Shown here one piece after another: positions 1 to 10,264 of a DNA stretch of 44,169 nt (its first letter is position 1; each line of letters begins with the position of its first letter). This DNA is from Pholiota molesta (Eukaryota > Basidiomycota > Agaricomycetes > Agaricales > Strophariaceae). The notes beneath the pieces were generated by a model, which was given only the letters and a program-made list of their open reading frames with translations, did not search any database and had not been told where the DNA came from. Location: positions 1 to 44,169 of the forward strand of contig JACGCK010000311.1 of assembly GCA_014925825.1 (NCBI GenBank). The letters are read 5' to 3'. Both the position numbers and the translations under genes were made by a program.

Positions 1-69
1 ACCGCTCTCTGGACTTGTAGTTCCGCCCTCAACGCCGACTACACTCTCACTTTCTGCCCCGCGTCTTAA
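1..69 (+). CDS. Thaumatin-like protein, 3' end only (cut by window edge)
   Basis: Only the last 22 codons and the stop are in the window, in frame 1. The tail reads TALWTCSSALNADYTLTFCP followed by Ala-Ser and stop. It matches the C-terminus of the complete thaumatin-like gene at 1226-2640 (TALWTCPASLKADYTLTFCP), so the two are tandem paralogues in the same orientation. Thaumatin-like (PR-5/GH152) proteins are secreted, disulfide-rich beta proteins; fungal members are linked to beta-1,3-glucan cleavage in cell-wall remodelling. The final Cys normally pairs with an N-terminal Cys, which lies outside the window. Confidence 0.85.
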   Translation, partial: TALWTCSSALNADYTLTFCPAS

Positions 70-1225
70 TCCTCACAACACCATTCTGATCGGGAGGTTG
101 CATATAGCTTTTGGTATACTTTGTGTAGTAGTATGCCACGTCTCTATCCTATTTTTGTCCTCCAAAAGATGTATGTATGTATATAACATGTCCTCAATCG
201 TATCTCAATGTGATCATCGCACTACTTTCAGTCATTTCGAGCCTCGGATTATTTGGTACATCCTGGTACATCATTGCATGTGATATGTACTCCTCTATAT
301 CAAGTCCGATAATTGCGTAACAAGAAACCCTCATGGCCAAGCAAGATGACCAGGTACAATTCAGTAATCGGAGCAACGACCGCAGACCTTAAGACTCGAT
401 AACATGTGATGCAAGCTAAACAAGAGTGGGTTCAGCTTGAGAAGGTTTGTTAATTGTTGGTCATGTCCATCGTTGATTCTGCGCTGCCAAGAGTTCGCTG
501 TTAGGATTCCAATTCGATTACGGACTCTGCCAAGGCTCTGCTGTGGTCATTTTGGCATTGATCTCTCTTATCTTCGCTTACATGTTCCAGTCGCAAACTC
601 GGACCCTCGCTTTGCCCTCGCCGCCAAAGAAATTACTTGTCAATTTAAGCTCACTGTGGATTAGTATATCCAAAGCTAAAAGTGTAATGCTGTCTAATTC
701 GTCCCGACTAATTCTTATTGAAAATGACTAACAAATTCGGCGCATAGGAATGCTTGTGTCGTGGACGAAGTTGGTAGATCTACATATTGCCCATAATTTC
801 TGGTAGAAATCACATTGGAAGACTGCCTGTTCTAAGCCTTGCTGACCAGATGTGCACGCGAGGTGGGTTTACAAAAATTGAATAGCCAGTCAGATGGGAC
901 ATGCAAAAATGGGTCTTCTCAAAAATTCTCAATTCTCCTTTCATACAGGTTCTGCCGATTGCTACTAACAAGCCTTTTCCGAGCACGAGTCTCAAGGTCT
1001 TTTGCCTTGGTGGCTTCTATCACGGGGCTGCCTCTTGCATATCGTTGCAGTCAGCCTCACTCGTCTTTTTGACGTTTGATGCGCAGTGCATGTGCTACCC
1101 AGTCATTCCCCTTTCCTCGTAAGAAAATGAAGACATTGGCTTTTGTATAAAGAGGGCTCGACAAGCGGAAATGTTTCTGCAGATACAGTGCCAGTATCAG
1201 CTTTTCCACCTGATCGAAAGTCAAC
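70..1225. other. Intergenic region between the two thaumatin-like genes
   Basis: This 1.15 kb holds no convincing gene on either strand. The open frames are short, mostly start at non-ATG codons and show no splice-linked continuation. The last 100 bases are the promoter and leader of the downstream thaumatin-like gene. Confidence 0.6.
1146..1151 (+). promoter_or_regulatory. TATA box of the thaumatin-like gene
   Basis: TATAAA lies 75 bases upstream of the ATG at 1226, a normal place for a fungal TATA element with a short leader. It is followed by a pyrimidine-containing stretch. This is a sequence match only. Confidence 0.5.
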
Positions 1226-2640
1226 ATGAGAACCTTCTTCGCAACTACCTTGACTCTCGCAGCCGGGGCGACTGCACGTACTTTCACGGTGAGTAATATA
1301 TCTTCATATGTTCTTAACACAAGTACAGTTTTCAATGTCAATTAACGTCCAATTCGCTTGTCATAGGTCTATAACGCGTGTCCCTTCACGATCTGGTGAG
1401 CTTGATACCATTAAACTGAGCATCCACTTGCATCCTTAGCATCTTCTCTTTTAGGCCTGCAGTAGGCAAAATCATTTTTCTATGAAGGTCAAATTTTTAC
1501 CACGTTCTTGGTAGCTTTTCACCGACTTGAATGTCGGAACAAGTGTTCCGGCTTTCACTACTGGGTTCGCCTTGTTCCATGCAGTACCCAATTATTTATC
1601 CATTTCTTTAATCCTCTCTCTAGATGGGAAGCACCAGCGTGGAGCAAAGTTTCCTTCACTGTCCCCGACGACTGGAAGGCTGGAAGAATTTGGGTATGTA
1701 TGAAATAGTTATGGTGCTTCAATTTAACAATTATTTCTATATCCTCCAGGGACGTCGCAACTGCAATTTTGCCACGAATCCTGGACCGAATTCTTGTCTA
1801 GATGGTGGATGCAATGGCGGCCTTGCATGTGACACTCGTACGGGAACGGTAAGCTTTCTTGTCTTTCCTACGTATTTCAGTTTATTCATTGATAATCCTA
1901 GGGTGTTCCTCCTGCTACCGTCGCAGAATGGACCTTGGGAGGTTCTGTGAGTGGGGCTTCGGACTGGTATGATGGTCAGTCGACTTCCTAGTAGATCCTA
2001 AAATAACAAGCATTTCAACTGAACATCTCTGGCAGTCTCCTTGGTAGATGGCTATAACCTTCCTGTGCGGTTCGTTGCATCTCAAATATCTTTCAGGGTT
2101 GTGTATTGATCTTCATTTTAGCATCACCAACAATGTAGGTTGTCCAGTAGCCGATTGCCCTGTGGACCTTGGCCCCAACTGTGTGTATTTATAAATATCC
2201 CTTTGAAGCAGAAGTTCACCGAATTTCCCTTTAATAGGCCCCGCTGCATTGAAGGGTCCCTATGACTCTACTGGATTCCCAGTCGGGTGCAAGTCTGCCT
2301 GCTATGCAAACCTGGATGGAAACCAAGGTTTGTACTTGTTTCGTTTATTTATTGGTTGCCAGCGCTAATTCATGGTACTTCCTATGCATAGGTAACTCCG
2401 GTAATTGCTGCTCCGGAAGCCACAACACTCCTGCGACCTGCCCGGCGTCTGGTGTTGCTTACTATAGTTACTTCAGTAAGTCTATTCTCATATAAAACAA
2501 GGACATGTTGCTGACTTCTTTATGCAGAAAGCAACTGCCCTAATTCCTATGTCTATGCTTATGACGAATCTAGTGGAACAGCATTGTGGACCTGCCCGGC
2601 GTCCCTCAAGGCTGATTATACTCTTACCTTCTGCCCTTAG
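1226..2640 (+). CDS. Thaumatin-like protein (GH152/PR-5 family), secreted, 12 exons
   Basis: Exons: 1226-1288, 1367-1395, 1455-1461, 1515-1564, 1624-1693, 1750-1848, 1902-1974, 2036-2069, 2122-2180, 2238-2327, 2392-2475, 2528-2640. The spliced product is 256 residues, a full family length. It starts with a signal peptide (MRTFFATTLTLAAGATA), then the family signature: NACPFTIWPA near residue 25, the VGTSVPAFTTGWEAP segment, DDWKAGRIWGRR, the Cys-rich NSCLDGGCNGGLAC loop, ADCPVDLGPNCPAALKG, and the C-terminal SNCPNSYVYAYDESSGT. Many Cys pairs are kept. Members act outside the cell on beta-1,3-glucan in walls; the enzyme activity here is inferred from family. Every join keeps the frame. The third exon is only 7 nt. 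The upstream partial gene is a tandem paralogue. Confidence 0.9.
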
Positions 2641-3325
2641 GTATAGATATCCATATCTCCAATCCCAATCCTTTTACGAGTTTAACACGATCTACCTGCT
2701 GTGTCCGTTTGTAAAGTTGCTCCTACTAAATACCATGTATCCCAAATTTGTCCATTTCAAACAGAATTGAATTTGATTTTACACAAATGCGTCATTATTT
2801 ACCAGTTACAGTAATAATGGTCCAGGAGCTTATGTGGCGTGGCGGGTGCAAATTCAAATGCCGCTACATGGCCAAATATGGGATTTCCCGCGTATTGGCA
2901 CCGAATGCCTTGACACTTCGCCGGTGACCGTTCCCAAGACCGTCCCCTCTAAAAGAGGGAGGCTTGCGGCGCATCGCCTATTTCTGAAGAAGAAAAGTCA
3001 AGTGCAGGTAGGGGGAACATTGGTAGGAATCAAAACGCGCCGTGAGCGTCTTGAAATGACTCCGAGGAAGAGGTGAAGGGTGGTGTCACGCACGGTGACG
3101 CGACGCGACGCGTCCATTTTGAGTTTAGGGCCGGACTTTGGGAACGGCTGCGTGGAAACGACGGTTACATACTCTTTTCCACGCAAGTAACAGCGTCTAC
3201 ATACGGGACACGTCGTGCCATAAGTCGGCTTTCAAAAGGGTTCAATCTTGACTTGATCTTGACTTAAAGCACCAAGTCTTGGAATATTTTCTTCAAGACT
3301 TTGTTTTCCTTTCGCAGTTTCAGCA
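2641..3325. other. Intergenic region
   Basis: This spans the thaumatin 3' flank and the F-box gene promoter. There are small direct repeats: a GACGC triplet repeat at about 3098-3112 and a doubled TCTTGACTTGA-type segment at about 3245-3264. An open frame near 2832 carries no recognisable motif. No gene is supported. Confidence 0.5.
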
Positions 3326-5994
3326 ATGCCTGCTGGCCCTGCTCGCACTTCTGCACGTTTGAAGGCGTCGCGTCAAACACAATTGCGACAGACTGGATCG
3401 GAAACAGTTGCAGCGCCTTCCAGCGAACACCTCAAGAACACGAAACCACCCCCAAAAAGACAGAAAACAACCACTGCGAATACGAAGACCAAAGCTGTCA
3501 CGAAACGTGGCAAGGGAAAGAACAAGAAGAAACAGGAGACGTTCTTGACCGAGCTACCACTTGACGTTTTTTTTGAGATATTTGAAAGCCTCCAGCCACT
3601 GGACCTTCTCAATCTCTCTTACACAGCGAAGGACCTGCGATCTATACTCACTGCTGAATATGCAGCCTCGATATGGAAGAAGGTACTTTATATGTCTTTT
3701 GAATCCACTCTTCCGTCTCTAACCTTCTCTCAGTCATATACGAACGTTAGGCCCGTGTATGGCGAATTACCTCCCAAATGCCCGTCTTACGTGGATATCC
3801 GGCATTATACAAGTGTCGTCTTTGGCCGCAACTGTTTGGTTTGTGCTTTCTCAAATTCTCATTTCGAAAAACTCCATGTCCATTATATTACATCCCGTTC
3901 TAGTTTTGTGCTGATCCTGATGCGACCATCGTGCACACGAGCGCTCTGACGCGTCTTTGCAATACATGCGCCCAAAATGAGTGTGTATATTAGTCGTTCT
4001 CCCTCAACGACTAATGTGCTAACCAATTCAATTCTCACAGGCTCTGGATTAATTCGAATTACTACCACCCAGTAAAACGGTTTGCAGTAACAGAACATAA
4101 TATATCTTCTGATATATCTAGATTGTGTCGGCACTGTCAAATATCTAATAAGACCTTAAGTGCGTATGAAGGCTTTGCAACAATTCAATGTGATTAACCA
4201 TCACCTAGAGTTTGGGTATTATTTCCTCAAGCGGGAATATGAACGGCACGCTAGTGCATTACAGCAATGTGTTAACGATGAAGCCCAAGATCGCTATGTG
4301 ACAGTGCTAAGGTCCAAACAAGCGAATAATTATTATGCAAGTGTATAATGTCGAAGCTCCATCTATTCACTAAAATACGCTCTAGGCTTCTGATAAGCTT
4401 GAGCGCTGGTGCAATGCAGTAGTCCGCCAGAAGGCGGAAGAACTGAGATTGGTTCTCGAAGCACGCCGTAGATCGTAAGCATTCACTTGTATGGGATTCG
4501 ATTGCTATGCTGCTCAACATGTTTGAATCGACCAGGATTCGGATAAAGCTGGAAGAAGAAGGTAATGATTAGTCGAAGGACTCCTTCGCTAGGATTATAT
4601 TCACATCATCTGCAACATGCAGGGTATACAGACCTCTGTAGATATAATTTGGAAGATTTCCCTGGCGTTAAGAAAGTGGCCCCCCTAACTGACAAAGGTA
4701 ATTCGCTTCATTATTGCTCCGTTCATTCCTCAACTTGAACACATCTTTCGTAGAATGGAACAAAATCAAAACCAAACTCATGCCTGCATTAGAATTGTAT
4801 CTACAGGATGAGAAAAAGAAAAGAATGAAGGACGCTTTTACTGAGCGACTATCACATCTCTCTGATTCAATGAAGAATTTCTTGGAAAGCCAAACCAAAC
4901 CATGGATTCATGCGCCTTTACCTTCCATTGCAAAATCCGAACCCTTTGCGAGCATCGTGCGAGATACCGGCACAAATGAAGACAGGGAGCTGGTAAAGCA
5001 GAGGCTTTCCGAATTAGCAGATCACATACCTGCACTATTGACGACTTGCAGAGCCGAAATTGACATTTTTTTGCTTGGTCTTCTATTGGGAGACGAAGAG
5101 CGCATAACGCACGTCGACGGGAGAGATTTCGACAGAACGCCTTTGGAACTTGCCACTACCTTTTTCAAGTGCCATCGGTGTATCGAGATTGATCCTATTT
5201 CGTATCCGCGGATCTTGATGCATGAATGCTTAAGGAAACGCACAAAACTGGACGCTCCAAGAGACGAAGAACCCCTGGTTGAGTCTTATGGCGTCCCGAT
5301 TGTGACTGCTCAACATGTATGGAACCGAATGTCGTCGTGGTACGGTCCAACGTGGAACGAGACGCGTCAATTTATTTCGATCGACAATGACGCTACCAGG
5401 TCTGCCACAGCCATAGTCCTAGCTTGTGGGGAGGACCCCAAGGTGTTTACGGCTGCGGCTTTGAAAGAGCGCAATGTTCGGTTGGAGTGTATGCGCTGTG
5501 TCCCCTCGGCAGGCAGAGCACAAGATGCGTGCTCGAGGCATATTATGAGTTGGAACATGGCGGTGAGTAGGTGGAATCCCCGCATCGTGCCTCCGAGATG
5601 CTAAACATAATTTCAACTTCTACTAGATCCTTCATGATATTTCGGAGCACCCCAACGACATTTCCACACAGGGGTGGAGTTTGGTTACTGCGGAGGACGA
5701 TCTTGCACGAGCTAGAAAATTTGAAGATAAGATACTTCGGTCAAGCAGACAGAAATTATGGGAACACTGTCGCTATTGCGATTGCAATGTACGAACTAAT
5801 CTTCGCACCTTTGGTGCAGAGGATCATCTTCTTCGAGTGTATGTGAATTCATTACCTCGTTTATGCTTCCTCATCGATATTGAATCTGGAGCAGACATAG
5901 AATTAGTGAATCGGAGCCAGAGGCGTTGAAAACCCATGTTTATATAGCGGTGGATGCTCCTTTGGATGCGTATCCTTGCGCCGTCATGATCTGA
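3326..5994 (+). CDS. F-box protein with Cys-rich central region, 11 exons
   Basis: Exons: 3326-3682, 3734-3838, 3904-3980, 4041-4159, 4209-4342, 4386-4474, 4536-4561, 4623-4697, 4754-5562, 5627-5838, 5901-5994; together 698 residues with all phases consistent. Residues 1-70 are basic and low-complexity (Lys, Thr, Gln), likely nuclear. An F-box follows at about 72-118, starting LTELPLDVFFEIFESLQPLD. Next is the usual mushroom F-box continuation: SYTNVRPVYGELPPKCPSYV and NCLFCADP with LCNTCAQNE, plus CRHCQISNKT, which look like paired Cys zinc ligands. A coiled, charged helix covers about 205-300. The C-terminus has CRYCDCN and a final ISESEPEALKTH. F-box proteins give SCF ubiquitin ligases their substrate choice; the substrate here is unknown. 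The donor at 4343 (GTATAA) is the least certain join. Confidence 0.8.
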
Positions 5995-6616
5995 AGCAAG
6001 ATGGTTGCGTACCGTTTACAGTCGCCTTTTACTTGAAAGGACGACCCTCGATTGCAAATGATTGCACAGGTCAGCTAGTTGTGGAGTACCAGTGCCCTTT
6101 CAATGTTTCGTTGTCCTCTTTATGGAGCCGACTGCTACGATACATAGCTTCAGTGATATGAATATTTCGCTGCTATGGATTCGACGGCAGTAAGTGGTTA
6201 AAAAACTGTACTACTATAATCTTTGTACTACCATTTAATGACCTTTGACTTTTCGAACCAAGTTGAAATATTGACAGGTTTATTAGTCGCAGCAGGTGGT
6301 AGAGGAACAAATTTGCCATTCAGAATCTGTGATTGCCCATCAACCTAGATGGCGCAGCGAGCCTTCCCCCGCCGGAGCGGATCCTTTATATACACCTACT
6401 TATCGTTGGTCTCTAGACTTTTTACCTGCATTGGGAAACAAGTGCCACCAAACTTCAAAGTGCCACTTGTGTATTTCCGCATTTGGCCAGTGGCAAATAA
6501 TTGATAACGCGCCGACTGCGGCTCTAGGCTCTTCCTTTCGGACCACCACAGCCCACCATAACTTAACGACATTCGTTCACTGACACGTACAGGATCAACA
6601 CTTAGATACCCCACAA
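5995..6616. other. Intergenic region
   Basis: This holds the 3' flank of the F-box gene and the promoter of the next gene. A TATA-like TTTATATA lies at about 6383-6390, over 220 bases before the next ATG. No other open frame here shows splice continuity or motifs. Confidence 0.5.
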
Positions 6617-7352
6617 ATGACATCTCGTTGGACCCAAGAACAAGAAGTATGTTTACTGCGCACGGCATTTAGACCGTCTTGTTAATACGGTTTTAGGACG
6701 CATACCGCCTTCCAGAAGGATTCAAACGGATTGGATACGATGCTGATACAAGGCGATACTTATTCCGCGACAAGCATGGCGTCCTGTATCAAAGCGAACC
6801 CGAGATGGAATATGGAACTTTGACTCCTATGGCTCCTACTAACTCGGCAATAGAGAGCGCCAGGCCAAGCGCGTTTTCTCCATCATGTAAGTAATTCTCA
6901 AGCAGGTAGTTACCTTTACTCTGAAGCTTTTATACGCAGCTTCAGGAAGTGATAGGAGTCCTTCTATCTCTCCTCCATTGGGGCCTATACCTCGGACATT
7001 CCAGGATATCCTCCCTCCTGAACTCATCACTTCGTCGACACTCTCTGATGTGAATTCGCGCCGATTACAGGCTTCTTCTAAACCGCCCCGCGACAGATTT
7101 GTGGAGGCGGTTAGGAGATCAGCTTTACCTAAAATGCAAGGCGTCGTTACTAATCTGCGGCGATCGGTAACGTCAATTCGCAGACCTCGCGCAGCAACTT
7201 ACACGAGTCTGACTGAGGAAGAAAACCGACGACTCGTTCGCCGCGAATCCACCTCCACTACTGGCTTGGAGAGATCGGCTTCTATTGGTACTTCACTCAC
7301 GGACATTTCCCGACCTTATAGAGCCCCAGAAAATAAACATAGGCCTCGCTGA
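6617..7352 (+). CDS. Unknown protein, 210 residues, conserved-looking N-terminal motif
   Basis: Exons: 6617-6646, 6697-6886, 6940-7352. The N-terminus is compact and ordered: the Glu-rich start is followed by EDAYRLPEGFKRIGYDADTR and RYLFRDKHGVLYQSEPEMEY. From about residue 75 on the protein is Ser/Pro/Arg-rich and probably disordered. It has basic patches (TNLRRSVTSIRRPR) and possible phosphorylation sites (RRESTSTTGLERSAS). There is no signal peptide or membrane segment. I do not recognise a family with a known function. The N-terminal block has the look of a short fold binding a partner, and the tail that of a regulated linker; both are guesses. The frame is kept over two short introns, which supports a real gene. 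Confidence 0.7.
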
Positions 7353-7820
7353 TAGCCATCTTAACTGTAGAGATGCTTATCTACCTGGGCTAACTTCCAA
7401 GTTCTGGCAATATCCGCTCTGTCAATTATTTTGCTATCTTCTAAAAAATTTGTCTGGTCAATGAATTTATCTAAGACGCAATTGGCGGCTAGATAACTGG
7501 ATCTTGTGTACAGACTTGAAGATCTGTGACCTTCGTACTTACTTACTGCGTTACTTGCTACATACATGTGGCTTGGATTGGGTTTCGACGTTAAGTAAAG
7601 TATCTTGCTCTCGAATTCAGGGCTTGTAGACATATATCACAGGCGTCTATATTATAGTACTTATTTCAAGTTGAATGGACTTGGAATGGACGGATATTCC
7701 TGAGAATGTAAGGAAGAAGCCACTTTAAAGTCACTTAGGAGTAAGTATTTAATGTCACGTGACTTTCATTCATTGTACGTTCTCGAGTCTCGACATCCAC
7801 TCTCTTGCTCATCGACGTCG
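7353..7820. other. Intergenic region
   Basis: No gene is supported here. The region holds the 3' flank of the unknown protein gene and the SAGA subunit promoter, with a CACGTG palindrome at 7754-7763. Confidence 0.5.
7754..7763. promoter_or_regulatory. GTCACGTGAC palindrome (E-box type)
   Basis: This is a perfect 10-bp palindrome with a CACGTG core, ending 57 bases before the ATG at 7821. CACGTG is the site of bHLH factors such as Cbf1/Pho4 in yeasts. The same core lies in the ORC3/NOSIP intergenic region and before DBP4 in this window. The binding factor in this fungus is unknown. Confidence 0.45.
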
Positions 7821-9282
7821 ATGTCGCTATCCTCAACATCCACATTGAAGAGCCAACTCACGAAAAATTTAGGGCCACAGGCTCATACCTACTTCGATTC
7901 ATTGGCCACCTTTGTTTCGGGAAAGACATCGCGTCAGGAATTCGAACAAGTTACCAAACAGCTATTAACGACACCAACACTTTGTGCGTTTTTCTATAGT
8001 TACAAAGACTAATGCATGTACTTACTTTGCCCAAAGTACAACTCCACAATGCCCTAATTATCTCGCTCTTCGACGCCACCGCTACACTCAAACGGCCAGC
8101 GACACCACCGCCACCTACACTGCCTAAACCTCCCCCACAGAAGCGCCGACGCACACTTCTTCCATATCAGGGCCCAGAAGTTCCCGATGACTACCGAGCG
8201 ATAAGGTCTGCGCGTATGAAGCGATGGGCGCTGTCAATGGGCAAGCGCGAGCGGGAACGACTGAAGAATCTGCAGGATCCATCCGCGCCGCTCGACCCTC
8301 CACGGCCGCGTAAGGAAACGGATGAGATCGCGAACGAGCGCGGTATAGAGCTTCTTCCCGAAAGAGGAGGTCCGTATCTTATTTTATCCATGGCTCGTCG
8401 GTATCTCACACTGCTTCAGAGACGCCTGGTAGTCGCTTGCCCATACATCTGCACTCGAGTACGCGAGCGCCGACTCTGCAACATGTCGCAGATCGCATGA
8501 ACCTCATTTGTGCACAGAATAATCTCCCCCAACCCGGGCGTTCTGTACCAGCTCTGATGACCCTTGCTTGCGAGGTGGATATTGATTTCCAATTACCTGT
8601 AATCTCACATTAATATCTCTCCAGGCAAAGCTTAAACAGCTCATAACACACGCACTCACCCTCACATCGTCCTCATCCGCAATATCTTCAATATCCCCAA
8701 CGACCTCATCTACTTCAGCATTAGGGCACCACCATCAACCGAACCGACCGCCGGTGCTCACGCCAGACTCCTTCCACACGCTGTTTACTGTCTCCCCAGC
8801 GGATTTGCCGAATCGTTCTGCGGCAGCAATGCGTTTCGCAATGGCTCCATCGTCTCTCGTAAGTGAAGCCCTCTAGACTTGATTTCGCCTCTTCTGCTGG
8901 CATAGCTGGCATAAATCCCGACTGTACATAAATCGGGGAGCGAGGCTGCATTTTATTATTCGTCGTTTATGTATACTTATCGTCTCCCTTTACCCATCGC
9001 ATATGTACACCCTTCGCATACGCTAACTTATGAAATACGAAATTTGCAACAACTTCAATGGAAATCTATCTGTGCGACGCATTGCGCACACGAATGCCAC
9101 TGGGTGCCGACCGTCGCTCGATCGGAATCGACATGGTCGATGCGACACAGGACGCCGACACAGACGACTCGCAGGTGACAGTCCTCGGCGACCGAGAGGT
9201 GCGCGACCCGCGCTGGCAGATTATGGCGCTTCTTGGGGAGCGCAGCACTGTGCGCGATGCGCTGAAAGGAAGGACGAGGTGA
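7821..9282 (+). CDS. HFI1: SAGA complex subunit ADA1/HFI1 (SAGA-Tad1 family), 3' end unresolved
   Basis: Firm exons are 7821-7983, 8037-8369, 8420-8574 and 8625-8858 (295 codons, all phases consistent). The N-terminus (SSTSTLKSQLTKNLGPQ, FDSLATFVSGKTSRQEFEQ, LQLHNALIISLFDAT) is the Ada1 N-terminal region, followed by a Pro/Lys-rich stretch ending PQKRRRTLLPYQGPEVP. Later come DRMNLICAQNNLPQPGRSVP and AKLKQLITHALTLTSSS, a histone-fold-like part. Ada1 is a structural core subunit of the SAGA coactivator in the nucleus. A final segment, DREVRDPRWQIMALLGER to the stop at 9282, fits as a C-terminal tail. It joins in phase 0 from the donor at 8859 to an acceptor before 9151 or 9175, but that intron would be about 290-320 nt, far longer than its neighbours. 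A missed exon or a base error may lie between. An in-frame ATG at 7752 would add 23 residues. Confidence 0.68.
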
Positions 9283-9422
9283 AGGGACCGTGGACAATGG
9301 ACATCGGTTGTTTCTTTCTTGATTTTCGGGGTTATAGCTTCTTTGTCGATAATATGTATTACCATGATTTTCATTTCAGACTTCAGTAGATTTCTTGTAT
9401 TATCCGAGCCATTCAATATTAT

Positions 9423-9752
9423 TTAGATGCCAGGCTTTTGCTCACGTTTTCGTTGTCGTCGCTGTTGATGAAGTTTAGGTTTGGGCCAAGACCGGGACTC
9501 CTAGAAGATGTCGGCAATGTGGGACCAGCATCAGGTACTCATCCTACGTATTTGAGACTGTGAAAGCTGTACTCACCCAAGCATTTCCCCCTCGATGCCT
9601 TCCGCAACTCTCGTATAGATTGAATACGAGGTTATCTGCGGTGTAGCTCAACCTAGCTCACCACATTTCGTTTCCGGACGTCAACCTAGTTATGGCTCCT
9701 TATACGACGATTTCTTGTCGAAAAATGACTCGAATTTCTTTCTGAAGCCCAT
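9423..9752 (-). CDS. Possible small basic protein, 66 residues
   Basis: Read on the minus strand, three exons (9752-9706, 9652-9577, 9500-9423) join with GT-AG borders and kept phase into a 66-residue product. It starts MGFRKKFESFFDKK and ends in a strongly basic stretch (QQRRQRKREQKPGI). I know no family for it. Support is only the ATG, three consistent splice joins and a stop, which can occur by chance in this intron-rich DNA. It could equally be noise or the remains of a gene. Confidence 0.22.
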
Positions 9753-10207
9753 GGTATACGGAATACAGGAGTGAGTTGTGAGCAACAAAGGTAGACAAAG
9801 ACGGGTATATATCATTAGTCTCCTTTACAGACTCCTTAAATGATGAATCGATGACAGTCGATCACTTCTAATGGAATATATCATGGATGTTGCAGCCAAA
9901 GCTCTTGAGTCTATTTTTGGTCGGTTCAGCCATCCACATTCTCACGGTGGCTCTCTCTCTTCCAAAATGTACGTCCATGAGCTGGTCTCCCCCAGACGGA
10001 CCACATATCACCGTATACTTTTCCTTGCGTGTCCTTTGTAACTACTAGCTCTACGCCAATTAAATGTCGACCCCTCTATACGAATCTGTGATATCCCAAT
10101 CCTTTCCTGTAACATTCAGTTCACACGTAAAGATAGGTCGATCGAACCCCCGAATCGTCGCGTGTTCAGCGTTCACCGATAATTCATTTCCGGCCTGTGA
10201 GTTTGCA

Positions 10208-10214
10208 TATAAAA
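10208..10214 (+). promoter_or_regulatory. TATA box of the oxygenase gene
   Basis: TATAAAA lies about 50 bases before the ATG at 10265. That leaves room for only a very short leader, so this promoter may still be functional even though the gene body is truncated. Confidence 0.4.
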
Positions 10215-10264
10215 ACACTCGGAATCGCTCCTTGATTGCCTCAACCTTTTCTCTCGCGCTCACT

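Larger units (their letters stand above)
9283..10264. other. Intergenic region with one doubtful minus-strand gene
   Basis: Apart from the small candidate at 9423-9752 no gene is supported. The last 60 bases carry the promoter of the oxygenase gene. Confidence 0.4.

Noticed and set aside
9971..9990. GAGCTGGTCTCCCCC, similar to the secreted-protein promoter motif
   Set aside because: Only part of the 13-mer is kept and no signal-peptide gene follows, so it is probably chance.
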